A stretch of DNA of 14,745 nucleotides from an uncultured Burkholderiales bacterium (GCA_903887655.1 CAISQQ010000120.1:1-14745); one strand, 5' to 3'; shown: positions 1-6,587, numbered from the stretch's first letter. Notes: generated by a model not told the origin, from the sequence alone. Numbers and translations: made by a program.

Positions 1-1145
1 GCGGGCATATCGGGCAAAGCTGAGGCGAGTTTGGCCGATTCAATCCAGCTCCTGCGGGCCTGAACCCGCTTGGCATCCAGGCTCAGACTCTGGGCTTCAT
101 GGTGCAATTGCGCCAAACACAAGGCACTGTTGGCGCCCCAAGTTTTTTCACTGGGGAAGTGCCAAAAGCCCAAATTCGACTTGATGGGGTCGGCGTCGAT
201 GAAAAAGAGTCGACAATTGGCCTGCGGGCTCACGCGCGAGACGATCCAAGGCACATCGATGTCGATCATCAAGATGAGGTCCGCCTGCTCAATCAGGGCG
301 TTTCTGCGATAACCCACATGGTGAGGATGGTGGCCCGGGAAATTCATGTATTGAGGATTGAGCTCACACACCGCCACGGCCAAGAGGTCAGAGAGGGCCA
401 CCAAGTCGAGCACGGCCTGGGAGTGGCGTCCCAAATAGCTGGTGAGGACCAAAGGACGCTCTGCTTGGGCGATCAAGTTCACCAAGGCGCTCGCGTCGCT
501 CGCTCCCATCCCGAGCTCACGCACGGCGGGCCAATGCTCGCTGGTGAGCCTCGCGGCCGGGCCAGGCTCCTCCCACACCTCACGAGTGCCGGTCAAATAC
601 ACCGGGCCCATTGGAGAGGACGTGGCAATTTGTCGCGCTCTCAGGAACACTTCATCGATCATCTCCCCTGCCCTCACCTCATAGCACCACTTCATGTACT
701 GGGCGACGATCTCGCTTTGGCGGTGGGCGTCTTGCGTGTAGTGAATGAACTCGCTTCGGGCACCCACTCGAGTGCCATCGGTGGTGACCGGTGAGAGACC
801 CGCCACGATGATGCAAGGCACGCGTGAGCGAGCCGCATTGCTCACGCTGCAGCCCAAGTTTTGGGTGCCCACATCCACATGGACCAACACCATTTGTGCT
901 TGTTGATGGACCAAGGCATAGCCGTGCGCAGCGCTCAAGGCCGTCATCTCATGCGGGCAGATGATGATGTGTGGCATCTCGAGGCCCTCTTGACGCAGCT
1001 GCGCCAAGGCCTCAATGAAAGCGGGGTGATCCGAGCCCAAATTCACAAAGAGGTATTTCACCCCCAGGCGGTGCGCTTCTTGAAGCAGTCTCTTGGCGGC
1101 CGTGTTCGTTGAGGGGCTTGCCGTGGTGGGTGAAGGATGGTTCAT
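1..1145 (-). CDS. Thiamine pyrophosphate-dependent enzyme, acetolactate synthase-like (partial, C-terminus outside window)
   Basis: The minus strand is open from an ATG at 1145-1143 to the window edge (381 codons) without a stop. The product resembles the large TPP-enzyme family that includes acetolactate synthase and benzoylformate decarboxylase. Residues about 15-185 match the N-terminal pyrimidine-binding domain, with CPHEMTALSAAHGYA at 63-77; E66 is in the place of the catalytic glutamate that activates the cofactor. Residues about 210-345 match the central domain. The C-terminal pyrophosphate-binding domain with its GDG motif would lie beyond base 1. GGAG stands 4 bases before the start, which is a little close. 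The gene follows the amidohydrolase on the same strand after 157 bp, so co-transcription is plausible. This subgroup often sits beside amidohydrolases and periplasmic binding proteins in Burkholderiales, but its substrate is not established; true acetolactate synthase is unlikely without a small-subunit gene. The family call is firm and the substrate unknown. Confidence 0.85.
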   Translation of the reverse strand, partial: MNHPSPTTASPSTNTAAKRLLQEAHRLGVKYLFVNLGSDHPAFIEALAQLRQEGLEMPHIIICPHEMTALSAAHGYALVHQQAQMVLVHVDVGTQNLGCSVSNAARSRVPCIIVAGLSPVTTDGTRVGARSEFIHYTQDAHRQSEIVAQYMKWCYEVRAGEMIDEVFLRARQIATSSPMGPVYLTGTREVWEEPGPAARLTSEHWPAVRELGMGASDASALVNLIAQAERPLVLTSYLGRHSQAVLDLVALSDLLAVAVCELNPQYMNFPGHHPHHVGYRRNALIEQADLILMIDIDVPWIVSRVSPQANCRLFFIDADPIKSNLGFWHFPSEKTWGANSALCLAQLHHEAQSLSLDAKRVQARRSWIESAKLASALPDMP

Positions 1146-1302
1146 GAAACTCCAATGGGTAAGCAATACACAAGGTCAAGGGCAAGATGATCGGGGCCTG
1201 GGCCTGGGACTATCCTCGGCCAGATGGTGAGTCTCCCATCAGGATTCCCCCAGTCGAGCCCACACACACTATTCGTGGTGAGCGCTTCATTCAAGCCGTG
1301 GT

Positions 1303-2145
1303 TCAAAAATCAAACAGACGCTTTGGACTGTGCCAAAACAGTTGGGCGCGCTCACTCACACTCAACTGCCCTTCGAGCAATTTGATCATGGGACCATAGT
1401 CCAGGCGCGAGGTGGCTTTCAAATAGGGCCAGTCGGACGCCCAAACACTCCGATCCAATCCAAACGCCTTGAGCAAGGCCTCCATATAGGGGCGGGTGTC
1501 GGCAAAGGGGTAAGCTTCTTGGCTGAACTTGGCCAGACCTGACAACTTGATCACCGCGTCATGGCTGCGCCCGAGGTGCAACAGGGCTTGAAACCCCTTT
1601 TGCGCCAACCCATCGGCATGGGGTGACAAATTGGGCCGGCCACAATGGTCCACCAGGACCCGAACACCGCTGCGCTCAATCCAAGGCAAGACCTCGGTGA
1701 GTTGATCATCTTGGACTTGAAACTGCGCCCAAAGTCCCAGTGTTTTCAAGCGGTGAAGCAGTGGCTCGACTTGGCTGTAAAACGCGACACCCTTGAGCGA
1801 GATGTTCAACGCGATGCCGATCACGCCGTGGGACTTCAAGTCGCACAATTCGTCTTCTGAGCAGTCATTGGCCACCACGGCGATCCCCTTGAACACCCCG
1901 GGGTGCTGGGCAATGGCAGCGAGCATGGCGCGGTTGTCAAGGTTGTAGCCCGAGTTGGGGCCCACCAAGAGGGCATGGCGCACACCGTAACAGGCCATGA
2001 CCTGGGTGAAATAGTCGGCGCTCCCAACCTCTTGGCCCTTGGGGTGATAGGGGTTGTCTAAAGGATAGGGGTAGGCCAATGGGTCGAGGATGTGGCAATG
2101 CGAATCAATTTTGGGTTCTTCCAAAATCGAGTGAACTGGGGTCAT
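1303..2145 (-). CDS. Amidohydrolase family 2 protein (2-pyrone-4,6-dicarboxylate hydrolase-like)
   Basis: A 280-residue predicted cytosolic metal-dependent or metal-assisted hydrolase of the amidohydrolase-2 family. The order of motifs fits: DSHCHILDP at 14-22 (the HxH strand), VLVDHCGRP at 163-171, VIKLSG at 198-203 and VWASDWP at 234-240 with the catalytic aspartate D238. The HCH/SDWP pattern and length are those of the LigI-like branch, which hydrolyses 2-pyrone-4,6-dicarboxylate or related lactones. The chemistry here is probably C-O lactone hydrolysis, but the substrate cannot be read from sequence. The ATG start is supported by GGAG 10 bases upstream. It lies upstream of the TPP-enzyme gene on the same strand and may share its transcript. 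No LigJ, LigK or PDC-pathway neighbours are visible, so assignment to lignin catabolism would be overreach. Confidence 0.88.
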   Translation of the reverse strand: MTPVHSILEEPKIDSHCHILDPLAYPYPLDNPYHPKGQEVGSADYFTQVMACYGVRHALLVGPNSGYNLDNRAMLAAIAQHPGVFKGIAVVANDCSEDELCDLKSHGVIGIALNISLKGVAFYSQVEPLLHRLKTLGLWAQFQVQDDQLTEVLPWIERSGVRVLVDHCGRPNLSPHADGLAQKGFQALLHLGRSHDAVIKLSGLAKFSQEAYPFADTRPYMEALLKAFGLDRSVWASDWPYLKATSRLDYGPMIKLLEGQLSVSERAQLFWHSPKRLFDF

Positions 2146-2238
2146 CTTGAAGTTACTCCGATGTCTGCGGTCAGATCAAGCTCAGGGGGAAGTGGGCCTG
2201 TTCAGCATTTTGGCACACCCTAAGACCCCGAGGTTTGG

Positions 2239-2252
2239 GGCCTGCGCAGGCC
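2239..2252. repeat. 14-bp perfect palindrome upstream of the amidohydrolase gene
   Basis: GGCCTGCGCAGGCC reads identically on both strands. It sits 94 bp before the amidohydrolase start, between that gene and the terminator of the small gene upstream. It could be an operator half-site pair or a hairpin in the leader. A neighbouring CCCC/GGGG inverted repeat (2226-2229 with 2237-2240) overlaps it and could form an alternative fold. No regulator gene is present to assign it to. Confidence 0.3.
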
Positions 2253-2312
2253 GCTGAGCGAGTTGCGAGTCTGGGTGTTGCCCAGAAACCTGCGAAGAAG
2301 GTGAACAGGCAT

Positions 2313-2337
2313 AAAAAAACGATCCGAAGATCGTTTT
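2313..2337 (-). terminator. Rho-independent terminator of the DUF6447-type gene
   Basis: On the minus strand a perfect 9-bp stem, AAAACGATC/GATCGTTTT, encloses a UUCG loop closed by C-G, the exceptionally stable cUUCGg tetraloop, and runs into seven T residues. It starts 49 bp after the stop of the small gene at 2387-2587. On the plus strand the T-tail is only four residues, so it is mainly a minus-strand terminator and separates this gene from the amidohydrolase. Confidence 0.88.
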
Positions 2338-2386
2338 GGAAAGTCCAGGGTTCATCGAGCCGGTGAAAGCTCAACGAAGCGGTGTC

Positions 2387-2587
2387 TCAGTGGCTGGTGG
2401 CTGCGACGGGAAGCAACTCATTCAAAGCCCGTGCGTAGGCCATGCGCGCTGTTTGAGCAATCGCCATGTCACGTTGGAGTTCAGCAATTTTGGCATCGGT
2501 GGCTTGCAAAGAGAGCAATTGAGCCCGTGCATCCTCGCTCAACTCAGAAAACTTGTACTCTTTGTCGTCAATTTTAATCGTGTCCAT
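2387..2587 (-). CDS. Small DUF6447-type protein
   Basis: A 66-residue protein beginning MDTIKIDDKEYKFSELSEDA. It has a short beta-rich start, a SLQATDAKIAELQRDMAIAQTARMAYARAL helical part with heptad-like spacing, and a short tail. This is the pattern I recall for the DUF6447 family (start xTIKIDGKxY, then an SLQxxDxxIxxLQ...AxxQTARxAYxxAL helix); the function is unknown. The ATG at 2587-2585 was chosen because GAAAG lies 7 bases upstream, the family begins here, and the TATAAT promoter element at 2625-2620 puts the transcript start near 2613, which excludes the longer reading from a TTG at 2620. An ATG at 2593 or 2616 in the same frame is possible. The gene is a monocistronic unit with its own promoter and terminator. 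It has no signal peptide or membrane segment. Confidence 0.75.
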   Translation of the reverse strand: MDTIKIDDKEYKFSELSEDARAQLLSLQATDAKIAELQRDMAIAQTARMAYARALNELLPVAATSH

Positions 2588-2619
2588 CGTCATACTTTCA
2601 TAAAAAGAATTCATCTTCA

Positions 2620-2654
2620 ATTATAGCGGACAAGCTGCGTTTTGACCAGACGAC
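2620..2654 (-). promoter_or_regulatory. Sigma-70-type promoter of the DUF6447-type gene
   Basis: The minus strand shows a perfect -10 TATAAT at 2625-2620 and a 4/6 match to the -35, TGGTCA, about 17 bp upstream. The predicted transcript starts near 2613, about 26 bases before the chosen ATG. This is the cleanest -10 element in the window. Confidence 0.55.
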
Positions 2655-2691
2655 CTGGGTTTTTCATCAACTGGGCGATGCAGCCATGACG

Positions 2692-2727
2692 CCCGTGCAT
2701 CCCGTGCATCCCGTGCAGCCCGTACCA
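2692..2727. repeat. 9-bp tandem repeat, unit CCCGTGCAT
   Basis: Four consecutive 9-bp units: CCCGTGCAT, CCCGTGCAT, CCCGTGCAG, CCCGTACCA; the last two are degenerate. The period is a multiple of three, but no credible gene covers it. It is probably a slippage-generated microsatellite upstream of the DUF6447-type promoter. Confidence 0.7.
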
Positions 2728-2985
2728 CTGGGGCTTCATGGACAGCGCTGAACTTCAAAGCGCTCATCCACCGGTTTCTGAGCACAAGGCCATGATGCCG
2801 CCCAAGCTGGCATTCACCCACGAACTGCCCTGTGATGGCGAAGCCAGCTTAACGACCCACCCGCAACTCTACAGCCCCCCAACTGGCCAACCTTGGCCGC
2901 TTTGCTTGGCCGTCTGTCCATGCGTCTCATGGCCTTGCACCCTTATTCACCCAAATCCTTGGCGCTCTGAGCACCCTACCCATCG

Positions 2986-3036
2986 AATAAATCACTTTAA
3001 TAAATTGACCTAAGCTATTGTTTTAAATCAATAAAT
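2986..3036 (+). promoter_or_regulatory. AT-rich island with AATAAAT copies; possible promoter for the orphan gene
   Basis: AATAAAT occurs at 2986-2992, 2999-3005 and 3030-3036 in a markedly AT-rich patch. It contains TTGACC at 3005-3010, a good -35, but the -10 candidate 17 bp on (TCAATA, 3028-3033) is weak. If it is used, the transcript would start near 3040 and carry the downstream GTAA array in a leader of about 250 bases. The island may instead be a binding site for a nucleoid protein or other regulator. Confidence 0.3.
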
Positions 3037-3110
3037 ATGGATTGAAGGCGGATGAAATTCATCCCCTCCATTGCCAACACGACCAAAGCGGGCGGCGGAC
3101 AAGAATTGCC

Positions 3111-3198
3111 GTAACCACCGTAATCGGCCATAATTTGCCGTAACAAGGCGTAATCCTCGGTAAGCCAGTGTAATCATCCGTAACCGAGGTAACACGTC
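3111..3198. repeat. Helically phased array of nine GTAA/ATAA direct repeats, about 10 bp apart
   Basis: The core GTAA (ATAA in the third copy) begins at 3111, 3120, 3130, 3140, 3150, 3160, 3170, 3180 and 3189, so the steps are 9, 10, 10, 10, 10, 10, 10 and 9 bp. Only the core is conserved; flanks vary, with CC or GC often before and TC often after. One step per helical turn puts all cores on roughly one face of the DNA, which suggests a cooperative protein-binding array. A side effect is a TAA stop in all three plus frames. The array ends 95 bp before the orphan gene. Iterated 10-11 bp direct repeats are known from plasmid centromeres (ParR or TubR sites) and some operators, but no partition gene is visible here. 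Confidence 0.8.
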
Positions 3199-3287
3199 AC
3201 CTTGTCCGCTTCTTTTGAGCGCTTGCCCCGCAAGCCCTGGACTTTTGAAGCGGCACCACGGCCTTTGGCCACCACGAAGGAATCAAC

Positions 3288-4361
3288 ATGATCCATAGCG
3301 CCACACACAGCCCAAGACTCATGGGCAGCAGTTATACCCCGCCTGCGGGACAACCAGCGGTGGAATTCAAAATGGCTGGCGGCTTCAAGCCGCCGGCCAT
3401 GGCGCCCGATGTGCAAAGCAAATTCCCGCCCAAGCCCGCCTTGGCTGCGCCCCCAGAGATGGCCAAAGGTCTTGAGGCGCTCAATTTAACACCCCCCACA
3501 GGCATCCCCCAGCCCCCGCCTGTTCCCGCCCAAAGCCATATCAATCCTCTCTCCCACGAAACAGTCAATGGGGCCTATGTCAAATTGGGATTTGAGAAGA
3601 TGCACGCCCACATCAATGACACGGTTGCGCAGCAACGAAAAACGGCTCAAACCGCTTTCGAGCGCAAAGTGGAGTTCAAAAAAACCGGTCACCAAAAGGT
3701 CCAAATCTTCAACTCCAGCTTGAGCATGGTTGAGCAATTGAATCAAAAAGCCTTTGAAGTTCAACAAGTCACCTCCACCGCTCAAGCCTTGAAGGCCTAC
3801 ATCAACACCATCGATGATCACCAAAACGCTCGGCAATTGGAAGCCAAGAGCCAAGTGAGCCTTCAAATCGGTCAAGCCACGCTCGACAACAACCTCGCCT
3901 CAGAGAAAGTCGCGCACTACAGCCGCACCATCGAGGCGCAAAACTCAAAAGACAACGTCAAAGACAATGAACGGGTGAGCAAGGAGCAAAACCGCCAAAG
4001 AATCCTTGCCGGCAATCAACACTACAAGGCACAAATCAACGACAAAGCGCTGTTGCAACACCAACGCTTGGACTCCACCCACCAAACGCTTTGGCGCAGC
4101 ACACTGGCTCACCGCGCCTATTCGCAGCATGTCAATGAGTCTCAGGTCGTCTCAAAAGCCAAGACCATTTACCACTCGCAAGGCGAGCAAATCAAGGTTG
4201 AAAAGCAAAAAGCAACCCTCAACCGCGAAACCGCGATCCACGACCATTACCAAGCGTCTGACTTCAAGCGAGCTGCTGCAGCCCAGCTCTACAGCGCCAA
4301 CGATCGCGCAGGCAGCAAAGCCTTGACCATCAAGGACCCGTCGGGGGCCATGGCTTACTGA
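3288..4361 (+). CDS. Orphan protein with proline-rich N-terminus and long helical body, function unknown
   Basis: A 357-residue protein I do not recognise. AAGGA stands 7 bases before the ATG, a good ribosome binding site. The protein splits sharply. Residues 1-90 are low-complexity and proline-rich: 20 of its 21 prolines lie by residue 87, in runs such as TPP, KPP, FPPKP and QPPPVP. Residues 91-345 are almost proline-free, rich in Q, K, H, A, N and E, and look like long helices with possible coiled coils. There is no cysteine, a single tryptophan (W269), no signal peptide and no membrane segment. The C-terminus is DPSGAMAY. Such a head-and-rod form suits a structural, scaffold or secreted protein, but that is only shape-based. 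It stands alone on plus between minus-strand genes, behind the phased array, and its A-rich codon use looks different from its neighbours, which may mean acquisition. Real gene: likely; function: none assigned. Confidence 0.75.
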   Translation: MIHSATHSPRLMGSSYTPPAGQPAVEFKMAGGFKPPAMAPDVQSKFPPKPALAAPPEMAKGLEALNLTPPTGIPQPPPVPAQSHINPLSHETVNGAYVKLGFEKMHAHINDTVAQQRKTAQTAFERKVEFKKTGHQKVQIFNSSLSMVEQLNQKAFEVQQVTSTAQALKAYINTIDDHQNARQLEAKSQVSLQIGQATLDNNLASEKVAHYSRTIEAQNSKDNVKDNERVSKEQNRQRILAGNQHYKAQINDKALLQHQRLDSTHQTLWRSTLAHRAYSQHVNESQVVSKAKTIYHSQGEQIKVEKQKATLNRETAIHDHYQASDFKRAAAAQLYSANDRAGSKALTIKDPSGAMAY

Positions 4362-4494
4362 GCCTAGTTTCGCGAGCAGCGAGCGGCAGGCTCCTAGAAG
4401 TTGGAGCGTGAGAGAGCGCGTTCGGGACTGAGCACTTGAGCCCCCTCACGCTTGAAGGGGGGGGGTGAGAGGGCAAGCCGAGTGCCCTCCAGTC
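4362..4494. other. Convergent intergenic region with three inverted repeats
   Basis: The orphan gene and livK-like gene converge here. GAGCCT (4360-4365) can pair with AGGCTC (4388-4393). A C-rich/G-rich hairpin lies at 4441-4461 (CCCCCT with AGGGGG). GAGGGCA (4469-4475) pairs perfectly with TGCCCTC (4483-4489) only 5 bases after the livK-like stop on minus. None is followed by a T-run, so they may slow or protect transcript ends but are not canonical terminators. Confidence 0.35.
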
Positions 4495-5691
4495 TCAATG
4501 CACCACGTCGATCACGTCACGCTTGCCGCCCTTGTAGGTGTAGAGCGTCAAGGCGCCGTTTTTGATATCGCCCTTGGCATCAAAACTGATCGTGCCCGTC
4601 ACCCCTTTGTAGCCCGAGGTCTGGGCCATGAGTGGCAGATACTTTGCGGGTTCATAGGAGCCAGCCTTGACCATGGCGGCCACCATCACTTGGATGGCGT
4701 CAAAGACGTAAGGGGCATACAGCTTCACATCGGTGCCAAAACGCTTTTGATAGCGTGCAGCAAAATCGTCGAGCTCTTTTCTTTGATCCTTGCCCACGCC
4801 GCCGGCCTCAGCACACACCACCTGACCATCGAGCATGGTGTCACCCGAGAGCTTGGACAACTCGCTCGTGCAAATGCCGTCGCCGCCCATGAACTTGGAA
4901 CTCAGGCCCAAGGATTTCATTTGTTTGAGCATGGGCCCACCCACCGCATCCATCCCTCCAAAGAAGACGATGTCGGGTTTTTTAGCCTTGATGCTGGTCA
5001 AGATGGGGCTGAAATCGGTGGACTTGTCGGTGGTGAACTCACGCGCCACCACCGTCCCACCCGCCGCGACCACGGCTTTGGCGAACTCATCGGCCACCCC
5101 TTGGCCATAGGCCGTGCGGTCGTCAATGACTGCAATCACGTGGCCCTTGAGTTGTTTCACCGCATATTGCCCCAGCACCCCCCCCAATTGAACATCATCG
5201 GCCACCATTCGAAACGTTGTATTGAATCCTTGGCGGGTGTACTTGGGGTTGGTGGCGGAGGGCGATATTTGCGGCACCCCCTCGTCGTTGTAAATTTTGG
5301 AGGCTGGAATGGTGGTGCCAGAGTTCAAATGGCCAATCACCCCCTTCACATGGGCGTCCATCAGCTTTTGGGCCACCGCGGTGGCTTGCTTGGGCTCAGA
5401 GGCATCGTCCTCCGTCAAGAGTTCAAGCTTCACCTTCTTGCCACCAATGACCACCCCCTTGGCGTTGAGCTCCTCAATGGCCAAGCGAGCCCCGTTTTCA
5501 TTGTCTTTGCCCAAATGCGCAATGGGCCCACTCAAAGGTCCCACGTGTCCAATCTTGACCACCTCTTGCCCATGCGCGGCGACGCCAAAACCAGCACCCA
5601 CTGACAAAGCAGCCCAGGTCAAAGAGGCCAAAGCGAGCCGTGAGCGCACTGGGCGGGGGGTGAACAAACCGAAGCCAAAGGGTGTCGTCAT
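4495..5691 (-). CDS. Branched-chain amino acid (LIV-type) ABC transporter substrate-binding protein
   Basis: A 398-residue periplasmic binding protein of the LivJ/LivK type. An N-terminal secretion signal (basic RSR at 16-18, hydrophobic 19-39) ends near AHGQ at 39-42; mature VVKIGHVGPLSGPIAHLGKD follows. Family hallmarks are GHLNSGTTIPAS at 120-131 (ligand backbone contacts), PQISPSATNP at 140-149 and IDDRTAYGQGVADEF at 189-203. C273 and C293 may form a disulfide. AGGAG lies 7 bases before the ATG. It should deliver leucine, isoleucine, valine or a related solute to a LivHMGF complex, but no permease or ATPase gene is adjacent, so it is an unlinked binding protein. It lies 53 bp downstream of the nitroreductase gene on the same strand. 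Ligand specificity cannot be read; aromatic acids and amides are other ligands of this family. Confidence 0.92.
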   Translation of the reverse strand: MTTPFGFGLFTPRPVRSRLALASLTWAALSVGAGFGVAAHGQEVVKIGHVGPLSGPIAHLGKDNENGARLAIEELNAKGVVIGGKKVKLELLTEDDASEPKQATAVAQKLMDAHVKGVIGHLNSGTTIPASKIYNDEGVPQISPSATNPKYTRQGFNTTFRMVADDVQLGGVLGQYAVKQLKGHVIAVIDDRTAYGQGVADEFAKAVVAAGGTVVAREFTTDKSTDFSPILTSIKAKKPDIVFFGGMDAVGGPMLKQMKSLGLSSKFMGGDGICTSELSKLSGDTMLDGQVVCAEAGGVGKDQRKELDDFAARYQKRFGTDVKLYAPYVFDAIQVMVAAMVKAGSYEPAKYLPLMAQTSGYKGVTGTISFDAKGDIKNGALTLYTYKGGKRDVIDVVH

Positions 5692-5715
5692 GAAAAAACT
5701 CCTAGATCTGAAAGA

Positions 5716-5760
5716 TTCAACTCAAAAAGGATACGAGAACACAATCACTTTAACTCAAAA
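5716..5760. repeat. Pair of 12-bp direct repeats before the LIV-type gene
   Basis: TTCAACTCAAAA (5716-5727) and TTTAACTCAAAA (5749-5760) match at 11 of 12 positions and are 33 bp apart, close to three helical turns. One lies in the leader of the livK-like gene; the other overlaps the last codons of the nitroreductase gene. They could be a regulator's paired sites (an Lrp- or LysR-type control would be typical), but no regulator is encoded nearby. Confidence 0.35.
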
Positions 5761-6587
5761 CCCAGATCGTGGACGTGGGTTTTGAGGTTTTCACGCCCCC
5801 GCAACGCCTTCTCGCCGGACAAGCGACTCAAGGTGTGGAGGTCCCACTCGCCAGGGGTGTTCATCTTTTGTTCGGTGTAAAAACGGTTCATGATGGTGTT
5901 GTACTCTCGCGTGGCTGCGTCAAACGCCATGGGGTTGTATTGCTCGCGGTGGAGCACCGCTGACATGGGGAGCCTGGGCTTGACACTGGCAGGCCGCTCG
6001 GGGTCGGGGTATCCCACACACATGCCAAAGCAGGCGAAACTCGATGGCGGCAGCCCCAACTCCTTGGCCACCACCTCAGGCGAGTTTCGAATTCCGCCAA
6101 TGTACACCACTCCCAGGCCCGCCGCTTCGGCAGCGACCGCGGCGTTTTGTGCCGCCAAAGACGCATCGATGTTGGCCACCAAAAAAGCCTCCAAGTAGTC
6201 CAAACTGCCATGCGGGACTTGGCGTTGTTCCCCCAGCATTCTGAGTCGCGCCAAGTCAGCGATCCAAACCAAAAAAAGAGGGCACGCGTCAATTTGTTTT
6301 TGTTGGCCGCTGACCGCATTCAAACGCGCTTTGCGCTCAGGATCGGTCACACTCACCACACTCCAGGTCTGAAAATTCGATGAGGTTGAAGCCGATTGAG
6401 CCGCCGCCACCATCATCTCCAACGTGTGATCGGGCACGGCGCGAGTGTCAAACGCACGCACCGAGCGGTGTTGAAGCAAACCTTCAACGGTTTGATTTTG
6501 GAAGGCCATGAGCTCAGCCTCACTCAGGTGCGCCAAAGGATGGTCATGAGAGCCGTAGCGGGCGTTAAGGAGTGCAAAGAGGGTCAT
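5745..6587 (-). CDS. NfsA-like NADPH-dependent FMN nitroreductase / oxidoreductase
   Basis: A 280-residue flavoprotein of the nitroreductase superfamily, NfsA/Frp branch, which uses NADPH and FMN for two-electron reduction of nitroaromatics, quinones or flavin. Motifs in order: HRSVRAF at 40-46 (FMN phosphate binding), SASTSSNFQTWSVVSV at 65-80, GLGVVYIGGIRN at 157-168, CVGYP at 190-194 and KPRLP at 203-207. It is somewhat longer than E. coli NfsA (240 residues) through an extended C-terminus. I chose the ATG at 6587-6585 because MTLFALLNARYG is the usual family start; there is no clear Shine-Dalgarno, and an in-frame TTG at 6623 would add 12 residues. It is followed by the LIV-type gene. The physiological substrate is unknown; cytosolic detoxification is the usual role. 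Confidence 0.88.
   Translation of the reverse strand: MTLFALLNARYGSHDHPLAHLSEAELMAFQNQTVEGLLQHRSVRAFDTRAVPDHTLEMMVAAAQSASTSSNFQTWSVVSVTDPERKARLNAVSGQQKQIDACPLFLVWIADLARLRMLGEQRQVPHGSLDYLEAFLVANIDASLAAQNAAVAAEAAGLGVVYIGGIRNSPEVVAKELGLPPSSFACFGMCVGYPDPERPASVKPRLPMSAVLHREQYNPMAFDAATREYNTIMNRFYTEQKMNTPGEWDLHTLSRLSGEKALRGRENLKTHVHDLGFELK

Larger units (their letters stand above)
2588..3287. other. Gene-free region of about 700 bp between the DUF6447-type gene and the orphan gene
   Basis: No convincing gene was found on either strand. In order it holds the minus-strand promoter (2620-2654), a 9-bp tandem repeat (2692-2727), a stretch of ordinary composition, an AT-rich island with three AATAAAT copies (2986-3036), the 10-bp phased GTAA array (3111-3192), a short inverted repeat GCTTG/CAAGC near 3220-3235, and a Shine-Dalgarno sequence for the gene at 3288. 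Short open frames in it (for example 2738-3013 on plus) have no ribosome binding site or family resemblance. Confidence 0.6.

Noticed and set aside
99..794. Open plus-strand frame of 231 codons
   Set aside because: It is antisense to the TPP-enzyme gene, which carries the catalytic HE motif and continues in frame to the window edge.
2588..2620. Longer start (TTG at 2620) for the DUF6447-type protein
   Set aside because: The codon lies inside the TATAAT element, upstream of the predicted transcript start, and the family begins at MxTIKID.
2621..2821. Possible small gene on minus with an RDARDAR repeat
   Set aside because: The repeat comes from the 9-bp tandem unit, and the frame runs across the -35 and -10 of the DUF6447-type promoter.
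2738..3013. Possible small gene on plus in the gene-free region
   Set aside because: There is no ribosome binding site, it is rich in Pro/His/Cys without pattern, and it runs from ordinary sequence into the AT-rich island.
3111..3198. CRISPR array
   Set aside because: The unit is 10 bp with a 4-bp core; there are no 23-37 bp repeats, no unique spacers and no cas genes.
4441..4461. Rho-independent terminator after the orphan gene
   Set aside because: The C/G stem has a bulge and no T-run on either side, so it was kept only as an inverted repeat.
4465..5604. Open plus-strand frame of 379 codons opposite the LIV-type binding protein
   Set aside because: It is complementary to a gene with signal peptide and family motifs; the His/Gly-rich product looks like an antisense artefact.
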